Source of the DNA: JBKJVQ01 sp046717125
Lineage (GTDB): Bacteria; Pseudomonadota; Alphaproteobacteria; Rhizobiales; Methyloligellaceae
Assembly: GCA_046717125.1 (NCBI GenBank)
Contig: JBKJVQ010000086.1
Coordinates: 1-18,403, forward strand
DNA length: 18,403 nucleotides
Reading direction: 5' to 3'
Below are positions 6,034 to 14,338 of the stretch, in pieces (position 1 is the stretch's first letter; every line of letters begins with the position of its first letter). Made by a program: the position numbers and the translations under genes. The notes below the pieces were generated by a model that worked only from the letters and a program-made list of their open reading frames with translations, was not told where the DNA came from and searched no databases.

Positions 6034-8007
6034 ATGAGCCAACTTCAACTCCATGACTGGCGCTTCGAGATCGACCCCGAAGGCATCGCCTGGGCGGTGT
6101 TCGACCGTGAAGGCGAGACGATGAACTCGCTCGGACGGCGCGCGACCGAGGAGCTGCATCAGATCGTCACGACGATCGAGGGCGCGCAGTCGGGCGGGCA
6201 GGTTCGTGGCCTCGTCATCATCTCCGCCAAGAAAAACGATTTCATCGCCGGCGCGGACATCCGCGAGTTCGACGAACTTGGCGACGAAGCCAAAGTGCGC
6301 GACGCCGTGCGCCAGACCATCGGCCTGTTCGATCGCATCGAGGCGCTGAAAATTCCCGTTGTCGCTGCCATTCACGGCTATTGCCTCGGCGGCGGTCTCG
6401 AACTGGCAATGGCCTGCCACTACCGCATCGCCGATCGCGAGGAGGGGACGCGTCTCGGACTGCCCGAAGTGAAGCTCGGCATCTTCCCGGGCCTCAACGG
6501 GACCGTCCGTGCGCTGAAGCTCGCCGGTCCAGTGTCGGGCATGGAGATGATGCTCACAGGCCGCATGTTGCGTCCGACCGCGGCGCGCGCGATGGGCATC
6601 GTCGACCAACTCGTTCCGACGCGGCATCAGCTCCGCTGGGCAGCGCGGAAGGCGGTGCTGCAGAAACGGACCTCGAAAGGCGCATCGTTCTGGAAGCGCG
6701 TTCTCGCCAAGTCGCCGATGCGCGGCATGCTCGCCGGCCGGATGCGCAAACAGGTCGCGGAGAAGGCGCGCGAGGAGCATTATCCCGCGCCCTTCCGCCT
6801 GATCGAACTGTTCGAACAGTACGGCGACGATCCGCAGCGCATGGCCGCGGCCGAGACGGATTTCTTCGCACCGCTGATGGTGAGCGACCAGGCGCGCAAT
6901 CTGCGCCGTGTGTTCCGGCTCCAGGAGATGCTGAAGGACGAAGCCCCGAAGGGAGTCGCCAAGCCTCTGCGCGTACATGTGATCGGCGCAGGCACAATGG
7001 GCGCGGACATTGCCGCCTGGAGCGTCGTCTGCGGCATGCAGGCGAGTCTGCAGGATCTCGATCAGGCGCAGATCGACAAGGCCATGAAGCGTGGCCGCGA
7101 TCTCTTCTCCAAGCGCCTGCGCGGAAAGGAGGCGATCGATGCCGCCGTCGCCCGTTTCATCCCGGACAAGGACGGCAAGCATGTCGGGCGCGCCGACGTC
7201 GTCATTGAGGCGATCGTCGAGAAGCTGGAGGTCAAGCAGAACCTGTTCCGCGAGATCGAGCCGAAGCTGAAGCCCGGCGCCGTGCTGGCGACGAACACTT
7301 CATCGCTGAAAATCGAGGACATCGCGGCCGCGCTGAATGACAAGGGAAGGCTGATCGGGCTTCACTTCTTCAATCCCGTGCCGCAACTGCCTCTGGTGGA
7401 GGTGGTGTACGGCGAGGATACGCGCGAGGAGGAGGTGCGCCGCGGCTGCGCCTATGTCGCCGCGATCAAGAAGCTGCCGCTGATCGTCAAGAGCGTGCCG
7501 GGCTTCCTCGTCAACCGCGCGCTAGCGCCATACATGATGGAAGCGATCCGCCGCTATCACGAGGGCGAGCCGCGCGACAAGATCGACCAGGCGGCCGTGA
7601 AGTTCGGCATGCCGATGGGTCCGCTCGAACTGTCGGACGTCGTGGGGCTCGATGTGTGCAAGCATGTCGGAGATACGCTGGGGCTCGCGCCCCAGGGCGA
7701 GACGATTCTCGACAGGCTGCTCGCGGAAGGCAAGCTCGGCAAGAAGACCGGCGAAGGCTTTTACGTCTGGGACAAGGGCAAGCCGAACCGCGACGAGGCG
7801 ACGTACGAACCCGCCGAACTCGATCGGCTCGGCGCACAGCTCGTGGAACCCATGCTCGATATCTGCCAACGGGCGGTCGCCGACGGCGTCGTCAAGAGCG
7901 AGGACCATGTCGACGCCGGCATGATCTTCGGCACCGGCTTTGCGCCTTTCCGCGGGGGCCCGCTTCATTATCGGTGGCAAACACATGCCGCGCGCCAAGC
8001 AGCCTGA
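6034..8007 (+). CDS. fadJ: Enoyl-CoA hydratase / 3-hydroxyacyl-CoA dehydrogenase (FadJ/FadB type)
   Basis: A 657-residue bifunctional beta-oxidation enzyme that hydrates enoyl-CoA and then oxidises the 3-hydroxyacyl-CoA with NAD+. The N-terminal crotonase domain has FIAGADIREF (70-79, oxyanion hole), GYCLGGGLELA (115-125) and LPEVKLGIFPGLNGTVR; Glu123 and Glu145 match the two catalytic glutamates of E. coli FadB (119 and 139). The NAD-binding domain starts near residue 312 with GAGTMG (318-323); LHFFNPVPQLPLVEVV contains the catalytic His444, and GFLVNR (490-495) begins the C-terminal dehydrogenase domain. The protein stops soon after FAPFRGGPLHY, so the C-terminal tail is several tens of residues shorter than in E. 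coli FadJ (714 residues). The start codon has only a weak ribosome-binding site. fadI begins 28 bases after the stop, so the two encode the alpha and beta partners of one complex. Confidence 0.95.
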   Translation: MSQLQLHDWRFEIDPEGIAWAVFDREGETMNSLGRRATEELHQIVTTIEGAQSGGQVRGLVIISAKKNDFIAGADIREFDELGDEAKVRDAVRQTIGLFDRIEALKIPVVAAIHGYCLGGGLELAMACHYRIADREEGTRLGLPEVKLGIFPGLNGTVRALKLAGPVSGMEMMLTGRMLRPTAARAMGIVDQLVPTRHQLRWAARKAVLQKRTSKGASFWKRVLAKSPMRGMLAGRMRKQVAEKAREEHYPAPFRLIELFEQYGDDPQRMAAAETDFFAPLMVSDQARNLRRVFRLQEMLKDEAPKGVAKPLRVHVIGAGTMGADIAAWSVVCGMQASLQDLDQAQIDKAMKRGRDLFSKRLRGKEAIDAAVARFIPDKDGKHVGRADVVIEAIVEKLEVKQNLFREIEPKLKPGAVLATNTSSLKIEDIAAALNDKGRLIGLHFFNPVPQLPLVEVVYGEDTREEEVRRGCAYVAAIKKLPLIVKSVPGFLVNRALAPYMMEAIRRYHEGEPRDKIDQAAVKFGMPMGPLELSDVVGLDVCKHVGDTLGLAPQGETILDRLLAEGKLGKKTGEGFYVWDKGKPNRDEATYEPAELDRLGAQLVEPMLDICQRAVADGVVKSEDHVDAGMIFGTGFAPFRGGPLHYRWQTHAARQAA

Positions 8008-8035
8008 TTGTCAATCGTCTCGAGGGAGATCCGGA

Positions 8036-9316
8036 ATGGTCGCTGGATTGCGGCGCGTCGCGGTGCTGGGCGGCGTACGAACGCCGTTCTGCCGCTCGCA
8101 CACACTGTACGCCGACCTGGGCAATCTCGAATTGATGACCGCGGCACTGGACGGGCTGGTCGACAGGTTTGGCCTCGCCGGCGTCCAGATCGACGAGGTC
8201 GCGGGCGGCGCGGTCGTGACGCACGCGAAGGACTGGAATCTCGCGCGTGAAGCCGTGATCGGCTCGAAGCTTTCGCCGCTCTCGCCCGGCGTCACGATGA
8301 TGCAGGCCTGCGGCACGAGCCTGCAGGCCGCGCTCGGCATTGCCGGCAAGATCGCGACCGGCCAGATCGACTCGGGCATCGCGATGGGGTCCGACACGAC
8401 CAGCGATGCGCCGATCGTGTTCCAGCGGAAATTTGCGCAACGGCTGGTGAAGTCGTCGCGCGCGAAGAATGCGGGCGGGAAACTGGCGGCGTTCAAGGGG
8501 ATCGGTCCCGGCGAGCTCGCGCCGCTGCCCCCGTCGACCAGCGAGCCGCGCACGGGTCTCGGCATGGGCGATCATGCCGAACTGATGGCAAAGCAGTGGA
8601 GCATCGGGCGCGGCGAACAGGATGAATTAGCATACGAAAGCCACAAAAAGGCCGCGGCGGCTTACGACGATGGCTTCATGGACGATCTGATCGTCCCCTG
8701 CGCCGGCGTGTTTCAGGACAACAATCTGCGTCCGGATATCGACGCCGGCAAACTCGCGGAGCTGAAGCCTGTGTTCGACCGGTCTCCCGCCGGCACGATT
8801 ACAGCGGCGAACGCCACGCCTCTCACCGACGGCGCCGCCGCGGTCCTGCTTGCCTCGGAGGAATGGGCCGCGAAAAGGAACATCCCGGTGCGCGCATACC
8901 TGACCTACGGGCGCACGGCCGCGGTCGATTTTGCCGAGGGCGAGGGACTGCTCATGGCGCCTACCGTTGCGGTGTCGGAGCTCCTCGATCGCTCCGGGTT
9001 GACTCTGCAGGACTTCGACTTTTATGAAATCCACGAGGCATTTGCGGCCCAGGTCTTATGCACTTTGAAAGCTTGGGAATCGCCGGAATATTGCTCAACT
9101 CGCCTGGGCAAGAGCGCGCCGCTCGGATCGATCGACCGGTCGCGAATGAACGTAAAGGGATCGAGCATCGCCGTCGGCCATCCCTTTGCCGCAACAGGGG
9201 CGCGTATTCTGGCCCTGACAGAGAAGCTGATCGCGGAAAAAGGTGGAGGCCGGGCGCTGATTTCGATCTGCACGGCCGGCGGCATGGGTGTGGCCGCGAT
9301 TGTCGAGGGCGCCTGA
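8036..9316 (+). CDS. fadI: Acetyl-CoA acyltransferase (thiolase) FadI
   Basis: A 426-residue thiolase, close to E. coli FadI (436), that cleaves 3-ketoacyl-CoA with CoA to release acetyl-CoA and shortened acyl-CoA. Catalytic residues are in place: nucleophilic Cys92 in MMQACGTSLQAAL, His333 in YEIHEAFAAQVL, His382 in GHPFAATGAR and Cys412 in SICTAGGMG. The N-terminus VAVLGGVRTPF is typical for the family. The ATG at 8036 is chosen because GGGAG (about 8023-8027) lies a proper distance upstream and because homologues start here; the frame is open further upstream inside fadJ. It is the third gene of the fadE-fadJ-fadI operon, and repeat copy A begins directly at its stop codon. Confidence 0.95.
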   Translation: MVAGLRRVAVLGGVRTPFCRSHTLYADLGNLELMTAALDGLVDRFGLAGVQIDEVAGGAVVTHAKDWNLAREAVIGSKLSPLSPGVTMMQACGTSLQAALGIAGKIATGQIDSGIAMGSDTTSDAPIVFQRKFAQRLVKSSRAKNAGGKLAAFKGIGPGELAPLPPSTSEPRTGLGMGDHAELMAKQWSIGRGEQDELAYESHKKAAAAYDDGFMDDLIVPCAGVFQDNNLRPDIDAGKLAELKPVFDRSPAGTITAANATPLTDGAAAVLLASEEWAAKRNIPVRAYLTYGRTAAVDFAEGEGLLMAPTVAVSELLDRSGLTLQDFDFYEIHEAFAAQVLCTLKAWESPEYCSTRLGKSAPLGSIDRSRMNVKGSSIAVGHPFAATGARILALTEKLIAEKGGGRALISICTAGGMGVAAIVEGA

Positions 9317-9428
9317 GAGCATGATGCCGACAAGCGCGAAGCGGTTTCGGACGACATCATGCTCAGCCTATTGGACCGATCACGTTTATGACTTGGTTGT
9401 GTTGTCCACCAAGTCATCGTGATCTGGG
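9316..9428. repeat. Dispersed two-hairpin repeat, copy A
   Basis: About 113 bases, homologous to 17107-17220. It starts at the last base of the fadI stop codon. The first palindrome has arms AGCATGATG (9318-9326) and CATCATGCT (9355-9363). The second has a 10-base stem ATGACTTGGT (9388-9397) with ACCAAGTCAT (9408-9417), extended after a three-base bulge by GATCACG (9378-9384) with CGTGATC (9418-9424): 17 perfect pairs around a 10-base loop. The first palindrome resembles short repeats I recall in many Rhizobiales intergenic regions. No coding potential is apparent. It could serve as a 3' end structure for the fad operon mRNA, but no T-run follows. The remaining bases to the next gene (9429-9545) show no clear promoter or further gene. 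Confidence 0.88.
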
Positions 9429-9545
9429 GGTTGGCGTCCATTCGTAGTTTAACGCGTCGGGGAGGGGCGCGTGTGCGGCGCATGGGGAGCCCGGCGTCAA
9501 ACCTTGAGAGGAATTGGTATTGTGACGCGTCCGATCGGGAGTGAG

Positions 9546-10541
9546 ATGACTGTTTCCGCCATATCGGCCCGGACTCTGATCGCGGCGGCCGCCGTCGCAG
9601 TCTTCGCGCTGCTGGCGCAAATCGTCCCCGTGATGGCGCAGTCGGCCGAGGGGTTTTGGCTTACCGAAGCGGGTCCACGTCAGGCAAAGGTAGAGCTGAG
9701 CGAGTGCGGTGGCGGCGGGCTGTGCGCGAAGATCGTCTGGCTAAAGACGCCGAACGACGACCGCGGCAAGCCTTTGCGCGACATGCGCAACAAGGATGAG
9801 AGCAAACGCGGCAGACCGATCCTCGGCATGTCGATTCTTAGCAATCTGCAGCGTACGGGCCAGCAGAGCTGGCAGGGCAGCGTGTACAATCCGGAAGATG
9901 GCAACACCTACAAGGCCCACTTCACCCTTGTGAGCAAAACGAAAGCCCAGCTTAAGGGCTGCGCCATGTTTGGCATGGTGTGCGGAGAAAAGATCTGGAC
10001 GCGCACGGAGCCCGAGAAGCCGAAGCTGGTGGCGAAGCCGAAGGTAGAACCGAAGCCAAAGGAAGAGCCCAAGCCGGTCGAACCGGTTCCAGCTGCGGCC
10101 GAGCCCGATGCGCCGACGGCCGATCAGCCTCCCGCCCCGTCCGAGGCTCGCGCCCCAGTGCAGAGCGATGAGGTGCCCGCGGAACTCTGGATGGATCCGG
10201 CAGCAGTCGAGCCGCAGCCGGGCAATCCGGCGCAGCCGCCGGCCGTAGGTCCCCAGCTGGAATCCTCAATCGATCCGGCAGTGCCGAACGCGCCGACCCT
10301 CGATGCGCCTCAGCAGCCCCAGTTGCGGGGCGCGGCGATCGATCGGCTTGCGCCGGCGCAGGAGCCGCAGCCACAACCGGCAGAAGTTCCTGTTCCGGAA
10401 CAAAAGCCAGAAGTCCAGCCGCAGCCTGAAGCGCAGCCCGAGCCGGCTTCCAAATCGAAGGTCGTCAACGCCAAGCCGAAACCCAAGGCACGGCAGAGGC
10501 GGCAACGGAAGAAAGAAGTTCTGCCCTGGCTGGCGGAGTAG
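9546..10541 (+). CDS. DUF2147 exported protein with long proline/lysine/glutamine-rich tail
   Basis: A 331-residue protein. Residues 1-31 form a Sec-type signal peptide (hydrophobic core about 11-28, likely cleavage after MAQ). Residues 35-153 are a DUF2147 domain: GFWLTE, GGGLCAKIVWLK, RDMRNKDESKRGRPILGM, SWQGSVYNPEDGNTYKAHF, then LKGCAMFGMVCGEKIWTR at its end. Its four cysteines (54, 60, 139, 146) could form disulfides in the periplasm. The remaining roughly 178 residues are low-complexity Pro/Glu/Lys/Ala/Gln, beginning with KPKVEPKPKEEPKPVEP and ending with a strongly basic patch (KPKPKARQRRQRKKE) before LPWLAE. DUF2147 proteins are usually about 110-150 residues with no established function. 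GGGAG (9537-9541) precedes the ATG; an in-frame GTG 24 bases upstream with AGAGGA is an alternative start. Confidence 0.85.
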   Translation: MTVSAISARTLIAAAAVAVFALLAQIVPVMAQSAEGFWLTEAGPRQAKVELSECGGGGLCAKIVWLKTPNDDRGKPLRDMRNKDESKRGRPILGMSILSNLQRTGQQSWQGSVYNPEDGNTYKAHFTLVSKTKAQLKGCAMFGMVCGEKIWTRTEPEKPKLVAKPKVEPKPKEEPKPVEPVPAAAEPDAPTADQPPAPSEARAPVQSDEVPAELWMDPAAVEPQPGNPAQPPAVGPQLESSIDPAVPNAPTLDAPQQPQLRGAAIDRLAPAQEPQPQPAEVPVPEQKPEVQPQPEAQPEPASKSKVVNAKPKPKARQRRQRKKEVLPWLAE

Positions 10542-10610
10542 TAAGCCTCCGCTGAGGCACCGCTCGCCTGGTTCCACTGAAAACGCGCGCCACACGCCAT
10601 GGCCGGCACT

Positions 10611-10632
10611 CGGGTCAGGCTTCGCCTGCCCG
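10611..10632. terminator. Possible bidirectional hairpin between convergent genes
   Basis: CGGGTCAGG (10611-10619) pairs with CCTGCCCG (10625-10632) with one bulged T and a five-base loop. It lies between the convergent ends of the DUF2147 gene (stop 10541) and fadD (stop 10670), where a shared terminator would be expected. No T-run follows on either strand, so it may equally be a degenerate repeat element or act only as an mRNA-end structure. Confidence 0.3.
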
Positions 10633-10669
10633 GCCAAGATGCTCCCGTGAAATCCGCCCCAAGAGTCTC

Positions 10670-12385
10670 TCAGCTTTCCTGCCGCAACTCTTTCTTCGAC
10701 AATTTTCCGACCATCGTTTTCGGCAGTTCGTCCCGTAGCTCGATCGCGACCGGCATTTCGATTTTCGAGAGTTTCGGTGCGATATGGTCCATGAGTTCCT
10801 GTTCGAGCGCATGCATTCCGTCGCGTAAGCGGACGAACGCCTTCGGCGCTTCGCCACGATAGTCGTCCGGAACGCCGATGACGGTGACCTCGGCGACGGC
10901 AGGATGCTCGTACAGCGCCTCTTCGATCCGCCGCGGATAGACCTTGTATCCGGAGCAATTGATCATGTCCTTGATGCGGTCGACGATCGAGATGCGGCCG
11001 TTCTCGTCCATCACGCCAACGTCGCCGGTGCGGAAGTAATCGCCGACCATCGCGTTGGCGGTTTCCTCGGGCTTGTTCCAGTAGCCTTTCATCACTTGGG
11101 GACCGGCGATGCACACTTCGCCCTTTTCGCCGATCGGCATATCGACTGTCGGGTCGTCCAGGGATCGGATCGCCAGCCTTGTGCCGGGGAGCGGCAGCCC
11201 GATCGTGCCCTCGCGCGTCGCGTTGATGGGATTGCAGGTCGCGACCGGCGAAGTTTCGCTCAGGCCGTAGCCCTCTACCAGACGGCACCCCGATATTTTC
11301 TCAAAGCCGCGCTTGATCTCGATGGGAAGCGCTGCGCCCCCCGATATGCAGAACTCCAGGCAGGACAGATCGTACGCGCCGATCTCGGGATGCCGCATCA
11401 TGGCGTTAAACAGTGTTGGCACGCCTGTAAAAATTGACGGCCGGTATTTGTGGATGTGCGCGAGCGTCTGCTCCAGTTCGAAGCGCGGCAGCAGCGTCAT
11501 CGTCGATCCGCGCGCGATCGCATAGTTCATAACCGTCGTCATGGCGAACACGTGGAACAGCGGCAGCACGCCAAGCACGTCATCCCCTTCCGATTTGAGC
11601 TGCGCGCGCCACGCCTCGACCTGCCGGACATTGATGGCGAGATTGGCATGCGTCAGCATCGCCGCCTTCGGTGTGCCGGTCGTGCCGCCGGTGTATTGCA
11701 GCACCGCCACGTCGTTGGCGGCATCGATGGAAGGCGGAACGAATTCGCCGCCCGTATCCAGTTCGCTTTCGAGGACGATCTTCTCGCGCTGCGGCGATCT
11801 GCGCGGATCGCGGCGCTGCTTGCGCTTGAAGAGCCGGAACAGAAACGAGCGCGCCGTCGGCAGCAGCGACGCGAACTCCGCGACGATCGCTCTTTGCAGG
11901 ACGCCCTGTTCGATCAGGGCTTCGACTTTCTCGAACATGAGCGCGAGGTCGAGCGTGACCATCAGCTCGGTCCCGCTGTCGTGAATTTGATGTTTGATTT
12001 CGTCGAGCGAGTAAAGCGGGTTGAAGTTTACGACCGTGCCGCCCGCCTTGAGGATGCCATAGTAGAACACGACGTAGGTCGGCGTGTTGGGCAGGAGCAG
12101 GCCGACCTTGACGCCTTTCCCGACGCCAAGGGACTGAAGTGCCTGTGCGGTTCGGTCGACGCGCCGGCCGATATCGGCAAAGGAGAGGACGGAGCCGAGA
12201 AAGCGGATGCACGGCTTGTCTGGATGGCGAACCACGGCGTCATCGAAAATGTGGTCGGGCCGTTCGGGGGCAAATTTGGCGTGCCAGTCGACCTCAGGCG
12301 GGTAGACACGGAGCCACGGCGGAGCTTCGGTGGCGACTGGAGATGTCTTTGGACCGGAACGTCCGCGGGCTTTCTGCGAAGACAT
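10670..12385 (-). CDS. fadD: Long-chain fatty acid-CoA ligase (FadD family)
   Basis: A 571-residue AMP-forming acyl-CoA synthetase that activates fatty acids with ATP and CoA. Motifs in order: the ATP-binding loop YTGGTTGTPKAAMLTH (231-246), LPLFHVFAMT, GYGLSETSP (372-380), DYFRTGDVG (449-457), the FadD linker/signature IVDRIKDMINCSGYKVYPRR (467-486), and the A10 motif LPKTMVGKLSKKEL with the adenylation Lys561. These match FadD rather than short-chain ligases. A basic insertion (FKRKQRRDPRRSPQR, about 186-200) precedes the ATP loop. The ATG at 12385 is chosen because the open upstream extension begins only with TTG and lacks ligase features; no strong Shine-Dalgarno is visible. It faces away from the acp gene across a 390-base gap and converges on the DUF2147 gene. 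Activity on ACP-bound chains rather than CoA cannot be excluded. Confidence 0.93.
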   Translation of the reverse strand: MSSQKARGRSGPKTSPVATEAPPWLRVYPPEVDWHAKFAPERPDHIFDDAVVRHPDKPCIRFLGSVLSFADIGRRVDRTAQALQSLGVGKGVKVGLLLPNTPTYVVFYYGILKAGGTVVNFNPLYSLDEIKHQIHDSGTELMVTLDLALMFEKVEALIEQGVLQRAIVAEFASLLPTARSFLFRLFKRKQRRDPRRSPQREKIVLESELDTGGEFVPPSIDAANDVAVLQYTGGTTGTPKAAMLTHANLAINVRQVEAWRAQLKSEGDDVLGVLPLFHVFAMTTVMNYAIARGSTMTLLPRFELEQTLAHIHKYRPSIFTGVPTLFNAMMRHPEIGAYDLSCLEFCISGGAALPIEIKRGFEKISGCRLVEGYGLSETSPVATCNPINATREGTIGLPLPGTRLAIRSLDDPTVDMPIGEKGEVCIAGPQVMKGYWNKPEETANAMVGDYFRTGDVGVMDENGRISIVDRIKDMINCSGYKVYPRRIEEALYEHPAVAEVTVIGVPDDYRGEAPKAFVRLRDGMHALEQELMDHIAPKLSKIEMPVAIELRDELPKTMVGKLSKKELRQES

Positions 12386-12775
12386 GGAAATGTTGGGCCC
12401 TGCGACGTTTTTGCCTGCGAATTCAGGGTCTGGCCATAAGGTAGCGCCGACGCGCAAGATGATGTATGGGTCCGTGCGATTCGTCGCCCCGACATCCTAC
12501 ATGATCGGCCCGCCGAGCGCGATGGGGAAGCCGGTTCATGTCATGTTCAAGTTGGATTTGACAGGCTAGCAGGATAAAGCGGTTCGCAATATTGTCGGAG
12601 GCTGACGTGTGTCTGGCTTTTCCGGCTTGTTTTGGGGCGAGCGGCGACGGGCGGCCTCGCATGGACTCCGTCGCGGTTTAAGACTATTGCAACGCTCGGC
12701 TTGCGCTTGACACCCGTCCGATCTAGCAGGTTGAGGGAATGCGACTTCGGCCCAGCCGGGGCAAGGGAGAACGAA
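12386..12775. other. Divergent intergenic region between fadD and the ACP gene
   Basis: 390 bases that must contain the promoters of both flanking genes. Two consensus -35 hexamers TTGACA occur on the plus strand (12558-12563 and 12707-12712); neither has a convincing -10 box at 16-18 bases, so they are only candidates. The second is 64 bases before the ACP start and is the better placed. A 36-codon plus-strand ORF (12459-12569) shows GC-rich third positions but has no Shine-Dalgarno and no recognised homologue. No palindromic operator of obvious quality and no RNA gene was seen. Confidence 0.45.
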
Positions 12776-13036
12776 ATGGACGAAGTGGCCAACAAGGTCG
12801 TCGAGATTCTGAAGAAGAACATGAAAGATCCGTCCAAGCCCGTAGCGCTTGAAACGCCCTTGCGGGATCTCGAGATCGAGTCGCTCGATCTGGCCGTCAT
12901 CGTGTTCGATATCGAAGATACATTCGGAATCGAGATTCCCTACAACGCGAATGAAGAGGTGGAAGCGTTCGCAACGGTAGGCTCCGTGGTCGACCGCGTA
13001 AAATCGATCATTGCGGAATCGAAGTCCGCGGCCTGA
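12776..13036 (+). CDS. Acyl carrier protein (dedicated, non-housekeeping type)
   Basis: An 86-residue acidic protein with the ACP four-helix pattern. Ser36 in the motif DLEIESLDLAVIVFDIEDTF is the expected phosphopantetheine attachment site (usually DSL in AcpP; here ESL). It continues GIEIPYNANEEVEAFATVGSVVDRVK. The sequence departs clearly from housekeeping AcpP and is closer in style to specialised carriers such as NodF, so it probably carries a particular acyl chain for its neighbour. GGGAG (12765-12769) lies upstream of the ATG. A ketoacyl-ACP synthase starts 53 bases after the stop, so the pair is likely an operon. The final product is not apparent. Confidence 0.9.
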   Translation: MDEVANKVVEILKKNMKDPSKPVALETPLRDLEIESLDLAVIVFDIEDTFGIEIPYNANEEVEAFATVGSVVDRVKSIIAESKSAA

Positions 13037-13089
13037 CGATCCGGGGGTCGTCGAAGCAATCAGCAACAACAGGTACGGCTTAACAATAT

Positions 13090-14328
13090 ATGACGAGAGC
13101 AAACGGTCGCCGGCGCGTTGTGGTTACAGGCCAGGGCGTCGTCACGCCACTCGGCACGGGTGTCGACAAATTCTGGGCTGCGCTCAAACAGGGCGAGTGC
13201 GGTATCCGCCCGATCCAGGGATTCCCCACACACGACCTGCAGATCAAGATCGCGGGTGAGGTTCCCGATTTCGACCCGCGCGAGCGGCTCAAGTCGAAAG
13301 GGCTGATGCTTGCCGACCGTTACTCCCAGTTTGCAGGCGCGGCCGCCCAGGAAGCGGTCGACATGTCCGGCATGGAAATGCCGCTCAAGGGCGACAAGCG
13401 TTTCCGCGCGGCGAGTATCATCGGTTCGGGCTCGGGCGGTCTGACGACACTCGAATTCTCCTACAAGATGCTGTTTGCCGAGAACAAGCGCGCCACCCAC
13501 CCGCTGACGCTTTTGAAATCGATCGGCTCGTCGGCATCGGCGCATGTCTCGATAGAGCACGGCATCATGGGGCCGACCTTCGGAGTCTGCAGCGCCTGCT
13601 CGACCGCAACGCATTCCATTGGCCTGACCTACAGGATGATCCGGGAGGGCCTGGTCGATCTGGGCCTCGCCGGCGCAGCCGAAGCGTCTCTGAACTGGGG
13701 CGCCCATCGCGCCTGGCAGGCGATGCGCGTGCTGTCGCCCGATGGGCTGTTTCCATTCCGGAAAGGCCGCAATGGGACGGTTTTGGCCGAGGGTGGCGGT
13801 GTGCTGATGCTCGAAGCATTGGAGCACGCGCAGGAACGCGGCGCGAAAATCCTGGCCGAAGTCATGGGCTATGGCATGACGGCGGACGCGGCCGACATGG
13901 TGAACCCGTCAATCGACGGCGCGGCGACAGCGATGAAGCTTGCGCTTGACGATGCGGAGCTTTCGCCGTCCGACATCAACTACCTTAACGCGCACGGTAC
14001 GGCGACCGCGGTCAACGACATCAACGAGACCAATGCCGTGAAGCGGGTGTTCGGTAACGCGGCGCAAATGGTTTCGATCTCGTCCACCAAGTCGATGCAC
14101 GGACATTGTCTCGGCGGCGGCGGCGCGGTCGAAGCCGTCGCCACCATCAAGGCGATGGAAGAGAACTTCGTCCCTCCGACCATCAACCTCTCCGATGTCG
14201 ATCCGGAATGCGATCTCGATTACACGCCGAATGTCGGCAAGAGCCGCGAGGTCACCTACGCCATGTCGAATTCGTTCGCGTTCGGCGGCCTTAACGCGGT
14301 GCTCGTATTCGGTCCACCGCCGGGTTAG
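13090..14328 (+). CDS. Beta-ketoacyl-ACP synthase II-type (FabF/NodE-like)
   Basis: A 412-residue condensing enzyme that elongates acyl-ACP with malonyl-ACP. The active-site triad is complete: Cys170 in CSACSTATHSIG, His302 in NAHGTATAVND and His339 in KSMHGHCLGGGGAVEA, with Lys334 just before. Positions match E. coli FabF (Cys163, His303, His340). It begins with RRVVVTGQGVVTPLG and ends with SNSFAFGGLNAVLVF, both typical of KAS II. The SMHGH form with a GGGG run differs from housekeeping FabF (SMTGHLLGAAG) and recalls NodE-like or specialised synthases. The ribosome-binding site before the ATG is weak. Its partner is the ACP just upstream. The convergent amine-oxidase gene ends only 10 bases after the stop. 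Confidence 0.93.
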   Translation: MTRANGRRRVVVTGQGVVTPLGTGVDKFWAALKQGECGIRPIQGFPTHDLQIKIAGEVPDFDPRERLKSKGLMLADRYSQFAGAAAQEAVDMSGMEMPLKGDKRFRAASIIGSGSGGLTTLEFSYKMLFAENKRATHPLTLLKSIGSSASAHVSIEHGIMGPTFGVCSACSTATHSIGLTYRMIREGLVDLGLAGAAEASLNWGAHRAWQAMRVLSPDGLFPFRKGRNGTVLAEGGGVLMLEALEHAQERGAKILAEVMGYGMTADAADMVNPSIDGAATAMKLALDDAELSPSDINYLNAHGTATAVNDINETNAVKRVFGNAAQMVSISSTKSMHGHCLGGGGAVEAVATIKAMEENFVPPTINLSDVDPECDLDYTPNVGKSREVTYAMSNSFAFGGLNAVLVFGPPPG

Positions 14329-14338
14329 CTGCGTCGGA

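Noticed and set aside
5773..7182. 469-codon open frame on the minus strand opposite fadE's end and fadJ
   Set aside because: It lies antisense to clear fadJ coding sequence with intact catalytic motifs, its translation is Arg/His/Ala-rich with no recognisable domain, and it runs through the palindromic repeat. Long antisense frames are expected in GC-rich DNA.
12558..12712. Two TTGACA hexamers as promoters for the ACP gene
   Set aside because: Neither has a recognisable -10 hexamer at 16-18 bases, so they are mentioned only as candidates and not listed as promoters.
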